DNA from: Nematostella vectensis
Lineage: Eukaryota > Cnidaria > Anthozoa > Actiniaria > Edwardsiidae
Assembly (NCBI RefSeq): GCF_932526225.1
Contig: NC_064037.1
Location: forward strand, 372,001-436,000
Direction: 5' to 3'
DNA length: 64,000 bases
In this document: positions 42,198 through 56,107 of the stretch, one piece after another
Numbering within the stretch: the stretch's first letter is position 1
Layout of the letters: each line of letters opens with the position of its first letter
Notes under the pieces: model-generated
Told to the model about the DNA's origin: nothing
Database searches by the model: none
The model's input: the letters and a program-made list of their open reading frames with translations, nothing else
Made by a program: the position numbers and the translations under genes

Positions 42198-45100
42198 CTA
42201 ACTAGATTCCTTGGATAACTTGATTAAGTAGATTCTAACATAGAGCATAGCGATCGATAGATTGAAATACCTTTTTTTCCGAGTATACTGTTTTTTTTTT
42301 CCTAATGTTTCTTTTTGGAATTTACATTCGGAAAAAAAATTATCGATTGAAACCTTTTGGAGGTTACACTCGTAAAACAAATTCCCGAATGTAACCCTGA
42401 AGCTTTTCCCGAATGTAACCTCCAGTCCGATGGTGACTTTGCTCGGGATAGTTAACGATACCAATAGTATTAAAAGTAATTTTCATTACAATTACCTTCG
42501 GCAATGCCACGTTAGTCTATCGTTGCGGGCACTTGACTACTAACGTAGCTACCCGGGTTCGATTTTCGCTGATAGCATATTTTTTTTTCTTTATTTTTTT
42601 TTTTAAATATCGATACTTAATTATACTGTTCTTGGTGTGTCATGACATAAAAAGAAGGTATAGGGACATTTTTATGTACTCTCAGCATCTTTGATGTGCT
42701 CATGCTTTGTTCAGGATCCTGTACATATTTTATGCACACAAGAACTAACTAGATTCCTTGGATAACTTGATTAAGTAGATTCTAACATAGAGCATAGCGC
42801 TCGATAGATTTATATACCTTTTTTTCCGAGTATACTGTTGTATATTTCCTAATGTTACTTTTTGGAATTTACATTCGGAAAAAAAATTATCGATTGTAAC
42901 CTTTTGGATGTTACACTCGTAAAACAAATTCCCGAATGTAACCCTGAAGCTTTTCCCGAATGTAACCTCCAGTCCGATGGAGACTTTGCTCGGGATAGTT
43001 TACGATACCAATAGTATTAAAAGTAATTTTCATTACAATTACCTTCAGCAATGCCACGTTAGTCTTTCGTTGCGGGCACTTGACTACTAACACAGCGACC
43101 CGGGTACTATTCCCGCTGATAGCCTATTTTTTTTCTTTATTTTTTTTTTAAATATCGATACTTTATTATATTGTTCCTGGTGTGTCATGACATAAAAAGA
43201 AGGTATAGGGACATTTTTATGTACTCTCAGCATCTTTGATGTGCTCATGCTTTGTTCAGGATCCTGTACATATTTTATGCACACAAGAACTAACTAGATT
43301 CCTTGGATAACTTGATTAAGTAGATTCTAACATAGAGCATAGCGCTCGATAGATTTATATACCTTTTTTTCCGAGTATACTGTTGTATATTTCCTAATGT
43401 TACTTTTTGGAATTTACATTCGGAAAAAAAATTATCGATTGTAACCTTTTGGATGTTACACTCGTAAAACAAATTCCCGAATGTAACCCTGAAGCTTTTC
43501 CCGAATGTAACCTCCAGTCCGATGGAGACTTTGCTCGGGATAGTTTACGATACCAATAGTATTAAAAGTAATTTTCATTACAATTCCCTTCAGCAATGCC
43601 ACGTTAGTCTTTCGTTGCGGGCACTTAACTACTAACGCAGCGACCTGTGTTCAATTCCCGCTGATAGCCTATTTTTTTTTCTCTTTTTTTTTTTAAATAT
43701 CGATACTTAATTATACTGTTCTTGGTGTGTCATGACATAAAAAGAAGGTATAGGGACATTTTTCTGTACTCTCAGCATCTTTGATGGGCTCATGCTTTGT
43801 TCAGGATCCTGTACATATTTTATGCACACAAGAACTAACTAGATTCCTTGGATAACTTGATTAAGTAGATTCTAACATAGAGCATAGCGCTCGATAGATT
43901 GATATACCTTTTTTTCCGAGTACACTGTTTTATTTTTCCTAATATTACTTTTTGGAATTTACATTCGGAAAAAAAATTATCGATTGTAACCTTTTGGAGG
44001 TTACACTCGTAAAACAAATTCCCGAATGTAACCCTGAAGCTTTTCCCGAATGTAACCTCCAGTCCGATTGTGACTTTGCTTGGGATAGTTTACGATACCA
44101 ATAGTATTAAAAGTAATTTTCATTACAATTCCATTCAGCAAAGCCACGTTAGTCTTTTGTTGCGGGCACTTGACTACTAACGCAGCGACCCGGGTTCGAT
44201 TCCCGCTGATAGCATATTTTTTATTTATTTATTTTTTTTTTAAATATCGATACTTAATTATACTGTTCTTGGTGTGTCATGACATAAAAAGAAGGTATAG
44301 GGACATTTTTATGTACTCTCAGCATCTTTGATGTGCTCATGCTTTGTTCAGGATCCTGTACATATTTTATGCACACAAGAACTAACTAGATTCCATGGAT
44401 AACTTGATTAAGTAGATTCTTACATAGAGCATAGCGCTCGATAGATTGATATACTCTTTTTTCCGAGTATACTGTTGTATATTTCCTAATGTTACTTTTT
44501 GGAATTTACATTCGGAAAAAAAATTATCGATTGTAACCTTTTGGAGGTTACACTCGTAAAACAAATTCCCGAATGTAACCCTGAAGCTTTTCCCGAATGT
44601 AACCTCCAGTCCGATGGTGACTTTGCTCGGGATAGTTTACGATACCAATAGTATTAAAAGTAATTTTCATTACAATTCCCTTCAGCAATGCCACGTTAGT
44701 CTTTCGTTGCGGGCACTTAACTACTAACGCAGCGACCTGTGTTCAATTCCCGCTGATAGCCTATTTTTTTTTCTTTTTTTTTTTTTTAAATATCGATACT
44801 TAATTATACTGTTCTTGGTGTGTCATGACATAAAAAGAAGGTATAGGGACATTTTTATGTACTCTCAGCATCTTTGATGTGCTCATGCTTTGTTCAGGAT
44901 CCTGTACATATTTTATGCACACAAGAACTAACTAGATTCCATGGATAACTTGATTAAGTAGATTCTTACATAGAGCATAGCGCTCGATAGATTGATATAC
45001 TCTTTTTTCCGAGTATACTGTTGTATATTTCCTAATGTTACTTTTTGGAATTTACATTCGGAAAAAAAATTATCGATTGTAACCTTTTGGAGGTTACACT

Positions 45101-46020
45101 CGTAAAACAAATTCCCGAATGTAACCCTGAAGCTTTTCCCGAATGTAACCTCCAGTCCGATGGTGACTTTGCTCGGGATAGTTTACGATACCAATAGTAT
45201 TAAAAGTAATTTTCATTACAATTACCTTCAGCAATGCCACGTTAGTCTTTCGTTGCGGGCACTTGACTACTAACACAGCGACCCGGGTACTATTCCCGCT
45301 GATAGCCTATTTTTTTCTTTATTTTTTTTTTTAAATATCGATACTTTATTATATTGTTCTTGGTGTGTCATGACATAAAAAGAAGGTATAGGGACATTTT
45401 TATGTACTCTCAGCATCTTTGATGTGCTCATGCTTTGTTCAGGATCCTGTACATATTTTATGCACACAAGAACTAACTAGATTCCTTGGATAACTTGATT
45501 AAGTAGATTCTAACATAGAGCATAGCGATCGATAGATTGATATACCTTTTTTTCCGAGTATACTGTTTTATTTTTCCTAATGTTTCTTTTTGGAATTTAC
45601 ATTCGGAAAAAAAATTATCGATTGTAACCTTTTGGAGGTTACACTCGTAAAACAAATTCCCGAATGTAACCCTGAAGCTTTTCCCGAATGTAACCTCCAG
45701 TCCGATGGTGACTTTGCTTGGGAAAGTTTACGATACCAATAGTATTAAAAGTAATTTTCATTACAATTACCTTCAGCAATGCCACGTTAGTCTATCGTTG
45801 CGGGCACTTGACTACTAACGCAGCCACCCGGGTTCGATTCCCGCTAATAGCCTTATTTTTTTTTCTTCATTTTTTTTTTTAAATATCGATACTTAATTAT
45901 ACTCTTTTTGGTGTGTCATGACATAAAAAGAAGGTATAGGGATATTTTTATGTACTCTCAGCATCTTTGATGTGCTCATACTTTGTTCAGGATCCTGTAC
46001 ATATTTTATGCACACAAGAA

Positions 46021-47900
46021 CTAACTAGATTCCTTGGATAACTTGATTAAGTAGATTGTAACATAGAGCATAGCGCTCGAGTATACTGTTTTATTTTCCT
46101 AATGTTACTTTTTGGAATTTACATTCGGAAAAAAAATTATCGATTGTATCCTTTTGGAGGTTACACTCGTAAAACAAATTCCCGAATGTAACCCTGAAGC
46201 TTTTCCCGAATGTAACCTCCAGTCCGATGGTGACTTTGCTCGGGATAGTTTACGATACCAATAGTATTAAAAGTAATTTTCATGACAATTACCTTCAGCA
46301 ATGCCACGTGAGTCTATCGTTGCGGGCACTTGACTACTAACGCAGCTACCCGGGTTCGATTTTCGCTGATAGCCTTTTTTTTTTCTTTATTTTTTTTTTT
46401 AAATATCGATACTTAATTATACTGTTCTTGGTGTGTCATGACATAAAAAGAAGGTATAGGGACATTTTTATGTACTCTCAGCATCTTTGATGTGCTCATG
46501 CTTTGTTCAGGATCCTGTACATATTTTATGCACACAAGAACTAACTAGATTCCTTGGATAACTTGATTAAGTAGATTCTAACATAGAGCATAGCTCTCGA
46601 TAAAATTGATATACCTTTTTTTCCGAGTTTACTGTTTTATTTTTCCTAATGTTACTTTTTGGAATTTACATTCGGAAAAAAATTATCGATTGTAACCTTT
46701 TGGAGGTTACACTCGTAAAACAAATTCCCGAATGTAACCCTGAAGTTTTTCCCGAATGTAACCTCCAGTACGATGGTGACTTTGCTTGGGAAAGTTTACG
46801 ATACCAATAGTATTAAAAGTAATTTTCATTACAATTACCTTCAGCAATGCCACGTTAGTCTATCGTTGCGGGCACTTGACTACTAACGCAGAGACCCGGG
46901 TTCGATTCCCGCTAATAGCCTTATTTTTTTTCTTCATTTTTTTTTTTAAATATCGATACTTAATTATACTCTTTTTGGTGTGTAATGACATAAAAAGAAG
47001 GTATAGGGACATTTTTATGTACTCTCAGCATCTTTGATGTGCTCATGCTTTGTTCAGGATCCTGTACATATTTTATGCACACAAGAACTAACTAGATTCC
47101 TTGGATAACTTGATTAAGTAGATTCTAACATAGAGCATAGCTCTCGATAAAATTGATATACCTTTTTTTCCGAGTTTACTGTTTTATTTTTCCTAATGTT
47201 ACTTTTTGGAATTTACATTCGGAAAAAAATTATCGATTGTAACCTTTTGGAGGTTACACTCGTAAAACAAATTCCCGAATGTAACCCTGAAGTTTTTCCC
47301 GAATGTAACCTCCAGTACGATGGTGACTTTGCTTGGGAAAGTTTACGATACCAATAGTATTAAAAGTAATTTTCATTACAATTACTTTCAGCAATGCCAC
47401 GTTAGTCTATCGTTGCGGGCACTTGACTACTAACACAGCTACCCGGGTTCGATTTTCGCTGATAGCCTTTTTTTTTTCTTTATTTTTTTTTTAAATATCG
47501 ATACTTAATTATACTGTTCTTGGTGTGTAATGACATAAAAAGAAGGTATAGGGACATTTTTATGTACTCTCAGCATCTTTGATGTGCTCATGCTTTGTTC
47601 AGGATCCTGTACATATTTTATGCACACAAGAACTAACTAGATTCCTTGGATACCTTGATTAAGTAGATTCTAACATAGAGCATAGCGCTCGATAGATTGA
47701 TATACCTTTTTTTCCGAGTATACTGTTTTATTTTTCCTAATGTTACTTTTTGGAATTTACATTCGGAAAAAAATTATCGATTGTAACCTTTTGGAGGTTA
47801 CACTCGTAAAACAAATTCCCGAATGTAACCCTGAAGCTTTTCCCGAATGTAACCTCCAGTCCGATGGTGACTTTGCTTGGGATAGTTTACGATACCAATA
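46021..47900 (+). repeat. Nine-unit-offset duplication, left copy
   Basis: Anchors 46021, 47088 and 47633 match 50873, 51941 and 52487 with offsets of 4852-4854 bp. A shared 83-codon open frame on the plus strand (46786-47037 and 51639-51890) is identical in translation, though it is not a gene. The unit at 46541 matches its partner only in its right part, so the block is patchy. Confidence 0.75.
46076..46081. repeat. 25-bp deletion junction (unit 46021)
   Basis: Same junction; spacing to the next anchor is 520 bp. The unit has GATTGTATCC and the TTTTATTTTCCTAATG form rather than TTTTATTCTACTAATG of the left copies, so two sub-lineages of the deletion exist. Confidence 0.9.
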
Positions 47901-48234
47901 GTATTAAAAGTAATTTTCATGACAATTACCTTCAGCAATGCCACGTGAGTCTATCGTTGCGGGCACTTGACTACTAACGCAGCTACCCGGGTTCGATTTT
48001 CGCTGATAGCCTTTTTTTTTTTCTTTATTTTTTTTTTTTAAATATCGATACTTAATTATACTGTTCTTGGTGTGTCATGACATAAAAAGAAGGTATAGGG
48101 ATATTTTTATGTACTCTCAGCATCTTTGATGTGCTCATGCTTTGTTCAGGATCCTGTACATATTTTATGCACACAAGAACTAACTAGATTCCTTGGATAA
48201 CTTGATTAAGTAGATTGTAACATAGAGCATAGCG

Positions 48235-48240
48235 CTCGAG
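48235..48240. repeat. 25-bp deletion junction (unit 48180)
   Basis: Same junction, with GTATCC and AACCCTCAAGC in the motif cluster. Spacing to the next anchor is 519 bp. Confidence 0.9.
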
Positions 48241-49078
48241 TATACTGTTTTATTTTCCTAATGTTACTTTTTGGAATTTACATTCGGAAAAAAAATTATC
48301 GATTGTATCCTTTTGGAGGTTACACTCGTAAAACAAATTCCCGAATGTAACCCTCAAGCTTTTCCCGAATGTAACCTCCAGTCCGATGGTGACTTTGCTT
48401 GGGATAGTTTACGATACCAATAGTATTAAAAGTAATTTTCATTACAATTCCCTTCAGCAATGCCACGTTAGTCTTTCGTTGCGGGCACTTGACTACTAAC
48501 GCAGCGACCCGGGTTCGATTCCCGCTGATAGCCTATTTTTTTACTTTCTTTTTTTTATTAATATCGATACTTAATTATAATGTTCTTGGTGTGTCATGAC
48601 ATAAAAAGAAGGTATTGAGACATTTTTATGTACTCTCAGCATCTTTGATGTGCTCATGCTTTGTTCAGGATCATGTACATATTTTATGCACACAAGAACT
48701 AACTAGATTCCTTGGATAACTTGATTAAGTAGATTCTAACATAGAGCATAGCGCTCGATAGATTGATATACCTTTTTTTCCGAGTATACTGTTTTATTTT
48801 TCCTAATGTTACCTTTTGGAATTTACATTCGGAAAAAAAATTATCGATTGTAACCTTTTGGAGGTTACACTCGTAAAACAAATTCCCGAATGTAACCCTC
48901 AAGCTTTTCCCGAATGTAACCTCCAGTCCGATGGTGACTTTGCTCGGGATAGCTTACGATACCAATAGTATTAAAAGTAATTTTCATTACAATTACCTTC
49001 AGCAATGCCACGTTAGTCTTTCGTTGCGGGCACTTAACTACTAACGCAGCGACCCGGGTTCGATTCTCGCTGATAGCC

Positions 49079-49113
49079 TTTTTTTTTTTTCTTTATTTTT
49101 TTTTTTTTTTTTT
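49079..49113 (+). repeat. Longest T-rich tract, run of 18 T
   Basis: After the tRNA-like module of this unit the tract reads 12 T, CTTTA, then 18 uninterrupted T, the longest run I see in the window. It shows replication slippage in the tract and is also a likely place for assembly length error. Confidence 0.85.
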
Positions 49114-49307
49114 AATATCGATACTTAATTATACTGTTCTTGGTGTGTCATGACATAAAAAGAAGGTATAGGGACATTTTTATGTACTCTCAGCATCTTT
49201 GATGTGCTCATACTTTGTTCAGGATCCTGTACATATTTTATGCACACAAGAACTAACTAGATTCCTTGGATAACTTAATTAAGTAGATTGTAACATAGAG
49301 CATAGCG

Positions 49308-49313
49308 CTCGAG
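49308..49313. repeat. 25-bp deletion junction (unit 49253)
   Basis: Same junction; the unit also has ACTTAATTAAGTAG, where most units have ACTTGATTAAGTAG. Confidence 0.9.
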
Positions 49314-50872
49314 TATACTGTTTTATTTTCCTAATGTTACTTTTTGGAATTTACATTCGGAAAAAAAATTATCGATTGTATCCTTTTGGAGGTTACACTC
49401 GTAAAACAAATTCCCGAATGTAACCCTCAAGCTTTTCCCGAATGTAACCTCCAGTCCGATGGTGACTTTGCTTGGGATAGTTTACGATACCAATAGTATT
49501 AAAACTAATTTTCATTACAATTCCCTTCAGCAATGCCACGTTAGTCTTTTGTTGCGGGCACTTGACTACTAACGCAGCGACCCGGGTTCGATTCCCGCTG
49601 ATAGCCTATTTTTTTGTCTTTATTTTTTTTTAAAAATATCGATACTTAAATATACTGTTCGTGGTGTGTAATGACATAAAAAGAAGGTATAGGGACATTT
49701 TTATGTACTCTCAGCATCTTTGATGTGCTCATGCTTTGTTCAGGATCCTGTACATATTTTATGCACACAAGAACTAACTAGATTCCTTGGATACCTTGAT
49801 TAAGTAGATTCTAACATAGAGCATAGCGCTCGATAGATTGATATACCTTTTTTTCCGAGTATACTGTTTTATTTTTCCTAATGTTACTTTTTGGAATTTA
49901 CATTCGGAAAAAAAATTATCGATTGTAACCTTTTGGAGGTTACACTCGTAAAACAAATTCCCGAATGTAACCCTCAAGCTTTTCCCGAATGTAACCTCCA
50001 GTCCGATGGTGACTTTGCTCGGGATAGTTTACGATACCAATAGTATTAAAAGTAATTTTCATTACAATTACCTTCAGCAATGCCACGTTAGTCTATCGTT
50101 GCGGGCACTTGACTACTAACGCAGCGACCCGGGTTCGATTCCCGCTAATAGCCTTATTTTTTTTTCTTCATTTTTTTTTTTTAAAATATCGATACTTAAT
50201 TATACTCTTTTTGGTGTGTCATGACATAAAAAAAAGGTATAGGGACATTTTTATGTACTCTCAGCATCTTTGATGTGCTCATGCTTTGTTCAGGATCCTG
50301 TACATATTTTATGCACACAAGAACTAACTAGATTCTTTGGATAACTTGATTAAGTAGATTCTAACATAGAACATAGCTCTCGATAGATTGATATACCTTT
50401 TTTTCCGAGTATACTGTTTTATTTTTCCTAATGTTACTTTTTGGAATTTACATTCGGAAAAAAAATTATCGATTGTAACCTTTTGGAGGTTACACTCGTA
50501 AAACAAATTCCCGAATGTAACCCTGAAGCTTTTCCCGAATGTAACCTCCAGTCCGATGGTGACTTTGCTTGGGAAAGTTTACGATACCAATAGTATTAAA
50601 AGTAATTTTCATTACAATTACCTTCAGCAATGCCACGTTAGTCTATCGTTGCGGGCACTTGACTACTAACGCAGCCACCCGGGTTCGATTCCCGCTAATA
50701 GCCTTATTTTTTTTTCTTCATTTTTTTTTTTTAAATATCGATACTTAATTATACTCTTTTTGGTGTGTCATGACATAAAAAGAAGGTATAGGGATATTTT
50801 TATGTACTCTCAGCATCTTTGATGTGCTCATACTTTGTTCAGGATCCTGTACATATTTTATGCACACAAGAA

Positions 50873-52750
50873 CTAACTAGATTCCTTGGATAACTTGATT
50901 AAGTAGATTGTAGCATAGAGCATAGCGCTCGAGTATACTGTTTTATTTTCCTAATGTTACTTTTTGGAATTTACATTCGGAAAAAAAATTATCGATTGTA
51001 TCCTTTTGGAGGTTACACTCGTAAAACAAATTCCCGAATGTAACCCTGAAGCTTTTCCCGAATGTAACCTCCAGTCCGATGGTGACTTTGCTCGGGATAG
51101 TTTACGATACCAATAGTATTAAAAGTAATTTTCATGACAATTACCTTCAGCAATGCCACGTGAGTCTATCGTTGCGGGCACTTGACTACTAACGCAGCTA
51201 CCCGGGTTCGATTTTCGCTGATAGCCTTTTTTTTTTTCTTTATTTTTTTTTTTAAATATCGATACTTAATTATACTGTTCTTGGTGTGTCATGACATAAA
51301 AAGAAGGTATAGGGACATTTTTATGTACTCTCAGCATTTTTGATGTGCTCATGCTTTGTTCAGGATCCTGTACATATTTTATGCACACAAGAACTAACTA
51401 GATTCCTTGGATAACTTGATTAAGTAGATTCTAACATAGAGCATAGCGCTCGATAGATTGATATACCTTTTTTTCCGAGTATACTGTTTTATTTTTCCTA
51501 ATGTTACTTTTTGGAATTTACATTCGGAAAAAAAATTATCGATTGTAACCTTTTGGAGGTTACACTCGTAAAACAAATTCCCGAATGTAACCCTGAAGCT
51601 TTTCCCGAATGTAACCTCCAGTCCGATGGTGACTTTGCTTGGGAAAGTTTACGATACCAATAGTATTAAAAGTAATTTTCATTACAATTACCTTCAGCAA
51701 TGCCACGTTAGTCTATCGTTGCGGGCACTTGACTACTAACGCAGAGACCCGGGTTCGATTCCCGCTAATAGCCTTATTTTTTTTCTTCATTTTTTTTTTT
51801 AAATATCGATACTTAATTATACTCTTTTTGGTGTGTAATGACATAAAAAGAAGGTATAGGGACATTTTTATGTACTCTCAGCATCTTTGATGTGCTCATG
51901 CTTTGTTCAGGATCCTGTACATATTTTATGCACACAAGAACTAACTAGATTCCTTGGATAACTTGATTAAGTAGATTCTAACATAGAGCATAGCTCTCGA
52001 TAAAATTGATATACCTTTTTTTCCGAGTTTACTGTTTTATTTTTCCTAATGTTACTTTTTGGAATTTACATTCGGAAAAAAATTATCGATTGTAACCTTT
52101 TGGAGGTTACACTCGTAAAACAAATTCCCGAATGTAACCCTGAAGTTTTTCCCGAATGTAACCTCCAGTACGATGGTGACTTTGCTTGGGAAAGTTTACG
52201 ATACCAATAGTATTAAAAGTAATTTTCATTACAATTACCTTCAGCAATGCCACGTTAGTCTATCGTTGCGGGCACTTGACTACTAACACAGCTACCCGGG
52301 TTCGATTTTCGCTGATAGCCTTTTTTTTTTCTTTATTTTTTTTTTTAAATATCGATACTTAATTATACTGTTCTTGGTGTGTCATGACATAAAAAGAAGG
52401 TATAGGGACATTTTTATGTACTCTCAGCATTTTTGATGTGCTCATGCTTTGTTCAGGATCCTGTACATATTTTATGCACACAAGAACTAACTAGATTCCT
52501 TGGATAACTTGATTAAGTAGATTCTAACATAGAGCATAGCGCTCGATAGATTGATATACCTTTTTTTCCGAGTATACTGTTTTATTTTTCCTAATGTTAC
52601 TTTTTGGAATTTACATTCGGAAAAAAATTATCGATTGTAACCTTTTGGAGGTTACACTGGTAAAACAAATTCCCGAATGTAACCCTGAAGCTTTTCCCGA
52701 ATGTAACCTCCAGTCCGATGGTGACTTTGCTTGGGATAGTTTACGATACC
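50873..52750 (+). repeat. Nine-unit-offset duplication, right copy
   Basis: Counterpart of 46021-47900. The unit at 51394 has GCGCTCGATAGATTG in its middle where its partner at 46541 has GCTCTCGATAAAATTG, showing a short exchanged tract inside the duplicated block. Confidence 0.75.
50928..50933. repeat. 25-bp deletion junction (unit 50873)
   Basis: Same junction; this is the duplicate of the 46021 unit at offset 4852 bp, with one private change (GATTGTAGCATAG). Confidence 0.9.
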
Positions 52751-55640
52751 AATAGTAATAAAAGTAATTTTCATTACAATTCCGTTCAGCAATGCCACGT
52801 TAGTCTATCGTTGCGGGCACTTGACTACTAACGCAGCTACCCGGGTTCGATTCCCGCTAATAGCCTTATGTTTTTTTCTTTATTTTTTTTTTTGTTAAAT
52901 ATCGATACTTAATTATACTCTTTTTGGTGTGTCATGACATAAAAAGAAGGTATAGGGACATTTTTATGTACTCTCAGCATCTTTGATGTGCTCATGCTTT
53001 GTTCAGGATCCTGTACATATTTTATGCACACAAGAACTAACTAGATTCCTTGGATAACTTGATTAAGTAGATTCTAACATAGAGCATAGCTCTCGATAAA
53101 ATTGATATACCTTTTTTTCCGAGTTTACTGTTTTATTTTTCCTAATGTTACTTTTTGGAATTTACATTCGGAAAAAAAATTATCGATTGTAACCTTTTGG
53201 AGGTTTCACTCGTAAAACAAATTCCCGAATGTAACCCTGAAGCTTTTCCCGAATGTAACCTCCAGTCCGATGGTGACTTTGCTTGGGATAGTTTAGGATA
53301 CCAATAGTATTAAAAGTAATTTTCATTACAATTCCCTTCAGCAATGCCACGTTAGTCTTTCTTTGAGGGCACTTGACTACTAACTCAGCTACCCGGGTTC
53401 GATTCCCGCTGATAGCCTTTTTTTTTTCTTTATTTTTTTTTAAATATCGATACTTAATTATACTGTTCTTTGTGTGTCATGACATAAAAAGAAGGTATAG
53501 GGACATTTTTATGTACTCTCAGCATCTTTGATGTGCTCATGCTTTGTTCAGGATCCTGTACATATTTTATGCACACAAGAACTAACTAGATTCCTTGGAT
53601 AACTTGATTAAGTAGATTCTTACATAGAGCATAACGCTCGATAGATTGATATACCTTTTTTTTCCGAGTATACTGTTTTATTTTTCCTAATGTTTCTTTT
53701 TGGAATTTACATTCGGAAAACAAATTATCGATTGTAACCTTTTGGAGGTTACACTCGTAAAACAAATTCCCGAATGTAACCCTAAAGCTTTTCCCGAATG
53801 TAACCTCCAGTCCGATGGTGACTTTGCTTGGGATAGTTTACGATACCAATAGTATTAAAAGTAATTTTCATTACAATTCCCTTCAGCAATGCCACGTTAG
53901 TCTTTCGTTGCGGGCACTTGACTACTAACGCAGCGACCCGGGTACTATTCCCGCTGATAGCCTATTTTTTTTCTTTATTTTTTTTTTAAATATCGATACT
54001 TAATTATACTGTTCTTGGTGTGTCATGACATAAAAAGAAGGTATAGGGACATTTTTATGTACTCTCAGCATCTTTGATGTGCTCATGCTTTGTTCAGGAT
54101 CCTGTACATATTTTATGCACACAAGAACTAACTAGATTCCTTGGATAACTTGATTAAGTAGATTCTAACATAGAGCATAGCGCTCGATAGATTGATATAC
54201 CTTTTTTTCAGAGTATACTGTTTTATTTTTCCTAATGTTACTTTTTGGAATTTACATTCGGAAAAAAATTTTTCGATTGTAACCTTTTGGAGGTTACACT
54301 CGTAAAACAAATTCCCGAATGTAACCCTGAAGCTTTTCCCGAATGTAACCTTCAGTCCGATGTTGACTTTGCTTGGGATAGTTTACGATACCAATAGTAT
54401 TAAAAGTAATTTTCATTACAATTCTTCAACAAAGCCACGTTAGTCTTTTGTTGCGGGCACTTGACTACTAACGCAGCGACCCGGGTTCGATTCCCGCTGA
54501 TAGCATATTTTTTATATATATTTTTTTTTTAAATATCGATACTTAATTATACTGTTCTTGGTGTGTCATGACATAAAAAGAAGGTATAGGGACATTTTTA
54601 TGTACTCTCAGCATCTTTGATGTGCTCATGCTTTTTTCAGGATCCTGTACATATTTTATGCACACAAGAACTAGATTCCATGGATAACTTGATTAAGTAG
54701 ATTCTAACATAGAGCATAGCGCTCGATAGATTGATATACCCTTTTTTCCGAGTATACTGTTTTATTTTTCCTAATGTTGCTTTTTGGAATTTACATTCGG
54801 AAAAACATTATCGATTCTAACCTTTTGGAGGTTACACTCGTAAAACAAATTCCCGAATGTAACCCTGAAGCTTTTCCCGAATGTAACCTCCAGTCCGATG
54901 GTGACTTTGCTTGGGATAGTTTACGATACCAATAGTATTAAAAGTAATTTTCATTACAATTCCCTTCAGCAATGCCACGTTAGTCTATCGTTGCGGGCAC
55001 TTGACTACTAACGCAGCGACCCGGGTTCGATTCCCGCTGTTAGCCTTTTTTTTTTCTTTTTTTTTTTTAAATATCGATACTTAATTATACTGTTCTTGGT
55101 GTGTCATGACATAAAAAGAAGGTATAGGGATATTTTAATGTACTCTCAGCATCTTTGATGTGCTCATGCTTTGTTCAGGATCCTGTACATATTTTATGCA
55201 CACAAGAACTAACTAGATTCCTTGGATAACTTGATTAAGTAGATTCTAACATAGAGCATAGCGCTCGATAGATTGATATACCTTTTTTCCGAGTATACTG
55301 TTTTATTTTTCCTAATGTTACTTTTTGGAATTTACATTCGGAAAAAAAATTATCGATTGTAACCTTTTGGAGGTTACACTCGTAAAACAAATTCCCGAAT
55401 GTAACCCTGAAGCTTTTCCCGAATGTAACCTCCAGTCCGATAGTGACTTTGCTTGTGATAGTTTACGATACCAATAGTATTAAAAGTAATTTTCATTACA
55501 ATTCCCTTCAGCAATGCCACGTTAGTCTTTCGTTGCGGGCACTTGACTACTAACGCAGCTACCCGGGTTCGATTCCCGCTGATAGCCTATTTTTTTTTCT
55601 TTATTTTTTTTTTTTTCAAATATCGATACTTAATTATACT

Positions 55641-55653
55641 GTTCTGAATCCTG
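55641..55653. repeat. 81-bp deletion junction (unit 55677)
   Basis: GTTCTGAATCCTG replaces an interval that in full units runs from the first GTTC (of GTTCTTGG) to the second (of GTTCAGGATCCTG), 81 bp apart. The loss fits recombination between the two GTTC words, with TGAA/AGGA differences at the join. Units with this junction also end their T tract with TTCAAATATCG. Confidence 0.9.
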
Positions 55654-56107
55654 TACATATTTTATGCACACAAGAACTAACTAGATTCCTTGGATAACTT
55701 GATTAAGTAGATTCTAACATAGAGCATAGCGCTCGATAGATTGATATACCTTTTTTCCGAGTATACTGTTTTATTTTTCCTAATGTTACTTTTTGGAATT
55801 TACATTCGGAAAAAAAATTATCGATTGTAACCTTTTGGAGGTTACACTCGTAAAACAAATTCCCGAATGTAACCCTGAAGCTTTTCCCGAATGTAACCTC
55901 CAGTCCGATAGTGACTTTGCTTGTGATAGTTTACGATACCAATAGTATTAAAAGTAATTTTCATTACAATTCCCTTCAGCAATGCCACGTTAGTCTTTCG
56001 TTGCGGGCACTTGACTACTAACGCAGCTACCCGGGTTCGATTCCCGCTGATAGCCTATTTTTTTTTCTTTATTTTTTTTTTTTCAAATATCGATACTTAA
56101 TTATACT

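Larger units (their letters stand above)
28928..45852 (+). repeat. Array segment 5, A-type units
   Basis: Anchors: 29094, 29640, 30185, 30730, 31276, 31825, 32370, 32917, 33464, 34011, 34556, 35101, 35647, 36193, 36740, 37285, 37830, 38376, 38923, 39469, 40015, 40562, 41107, 41652, 42198, 42745, 43290, 43835, 44382, 44928, 45473. This is the longest A stretch. It holds an adjacent 2729-bp duplication, an adjacent single-unit duplication (41107 and 41652) and a further copy of part of the 5-unit block at 44382-45473. The unit at 39469 is B-type (ACCTTGATTAAGAAG), isolated among A units. Confidence 0.85.
45853..55587 (+). repeat. Array segment 6, third unit family
   Basis: Anchors: 46021, 46541, 47088, 47633, 48180, 48699, 49253, 49774, 50324, 50873, 51394, 51941, 52487, 53037, 53582, 54128, 54671, 55209. 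Four units carry the 25-bp deletion. Units at 46541, 47088, 51941 and 53037 share GCTCTCGATAAAATTG; three of them (46541, 47088, 51941) also have AAGTTTTTCCC, which removes the HindIII site. The unit at 54671 lost four bases at the anchor (GAACTAGATTCC). Around 54.4 kb the linker is unusually diverged (AATTCTTCAACAAAGCC). The 46021-47633 units recur at 50873-52487. Confidence 0.85.

Noticed and set aside
46786-47037. Plus-strand 83-codon frame, identical in translation at 51639-51890
   Set aside because: The identity comes from a recent duplication of the DNA. The frame crosses the tRNA-like module and T tract, giving a phenylalanine run, and has no family resemblance.
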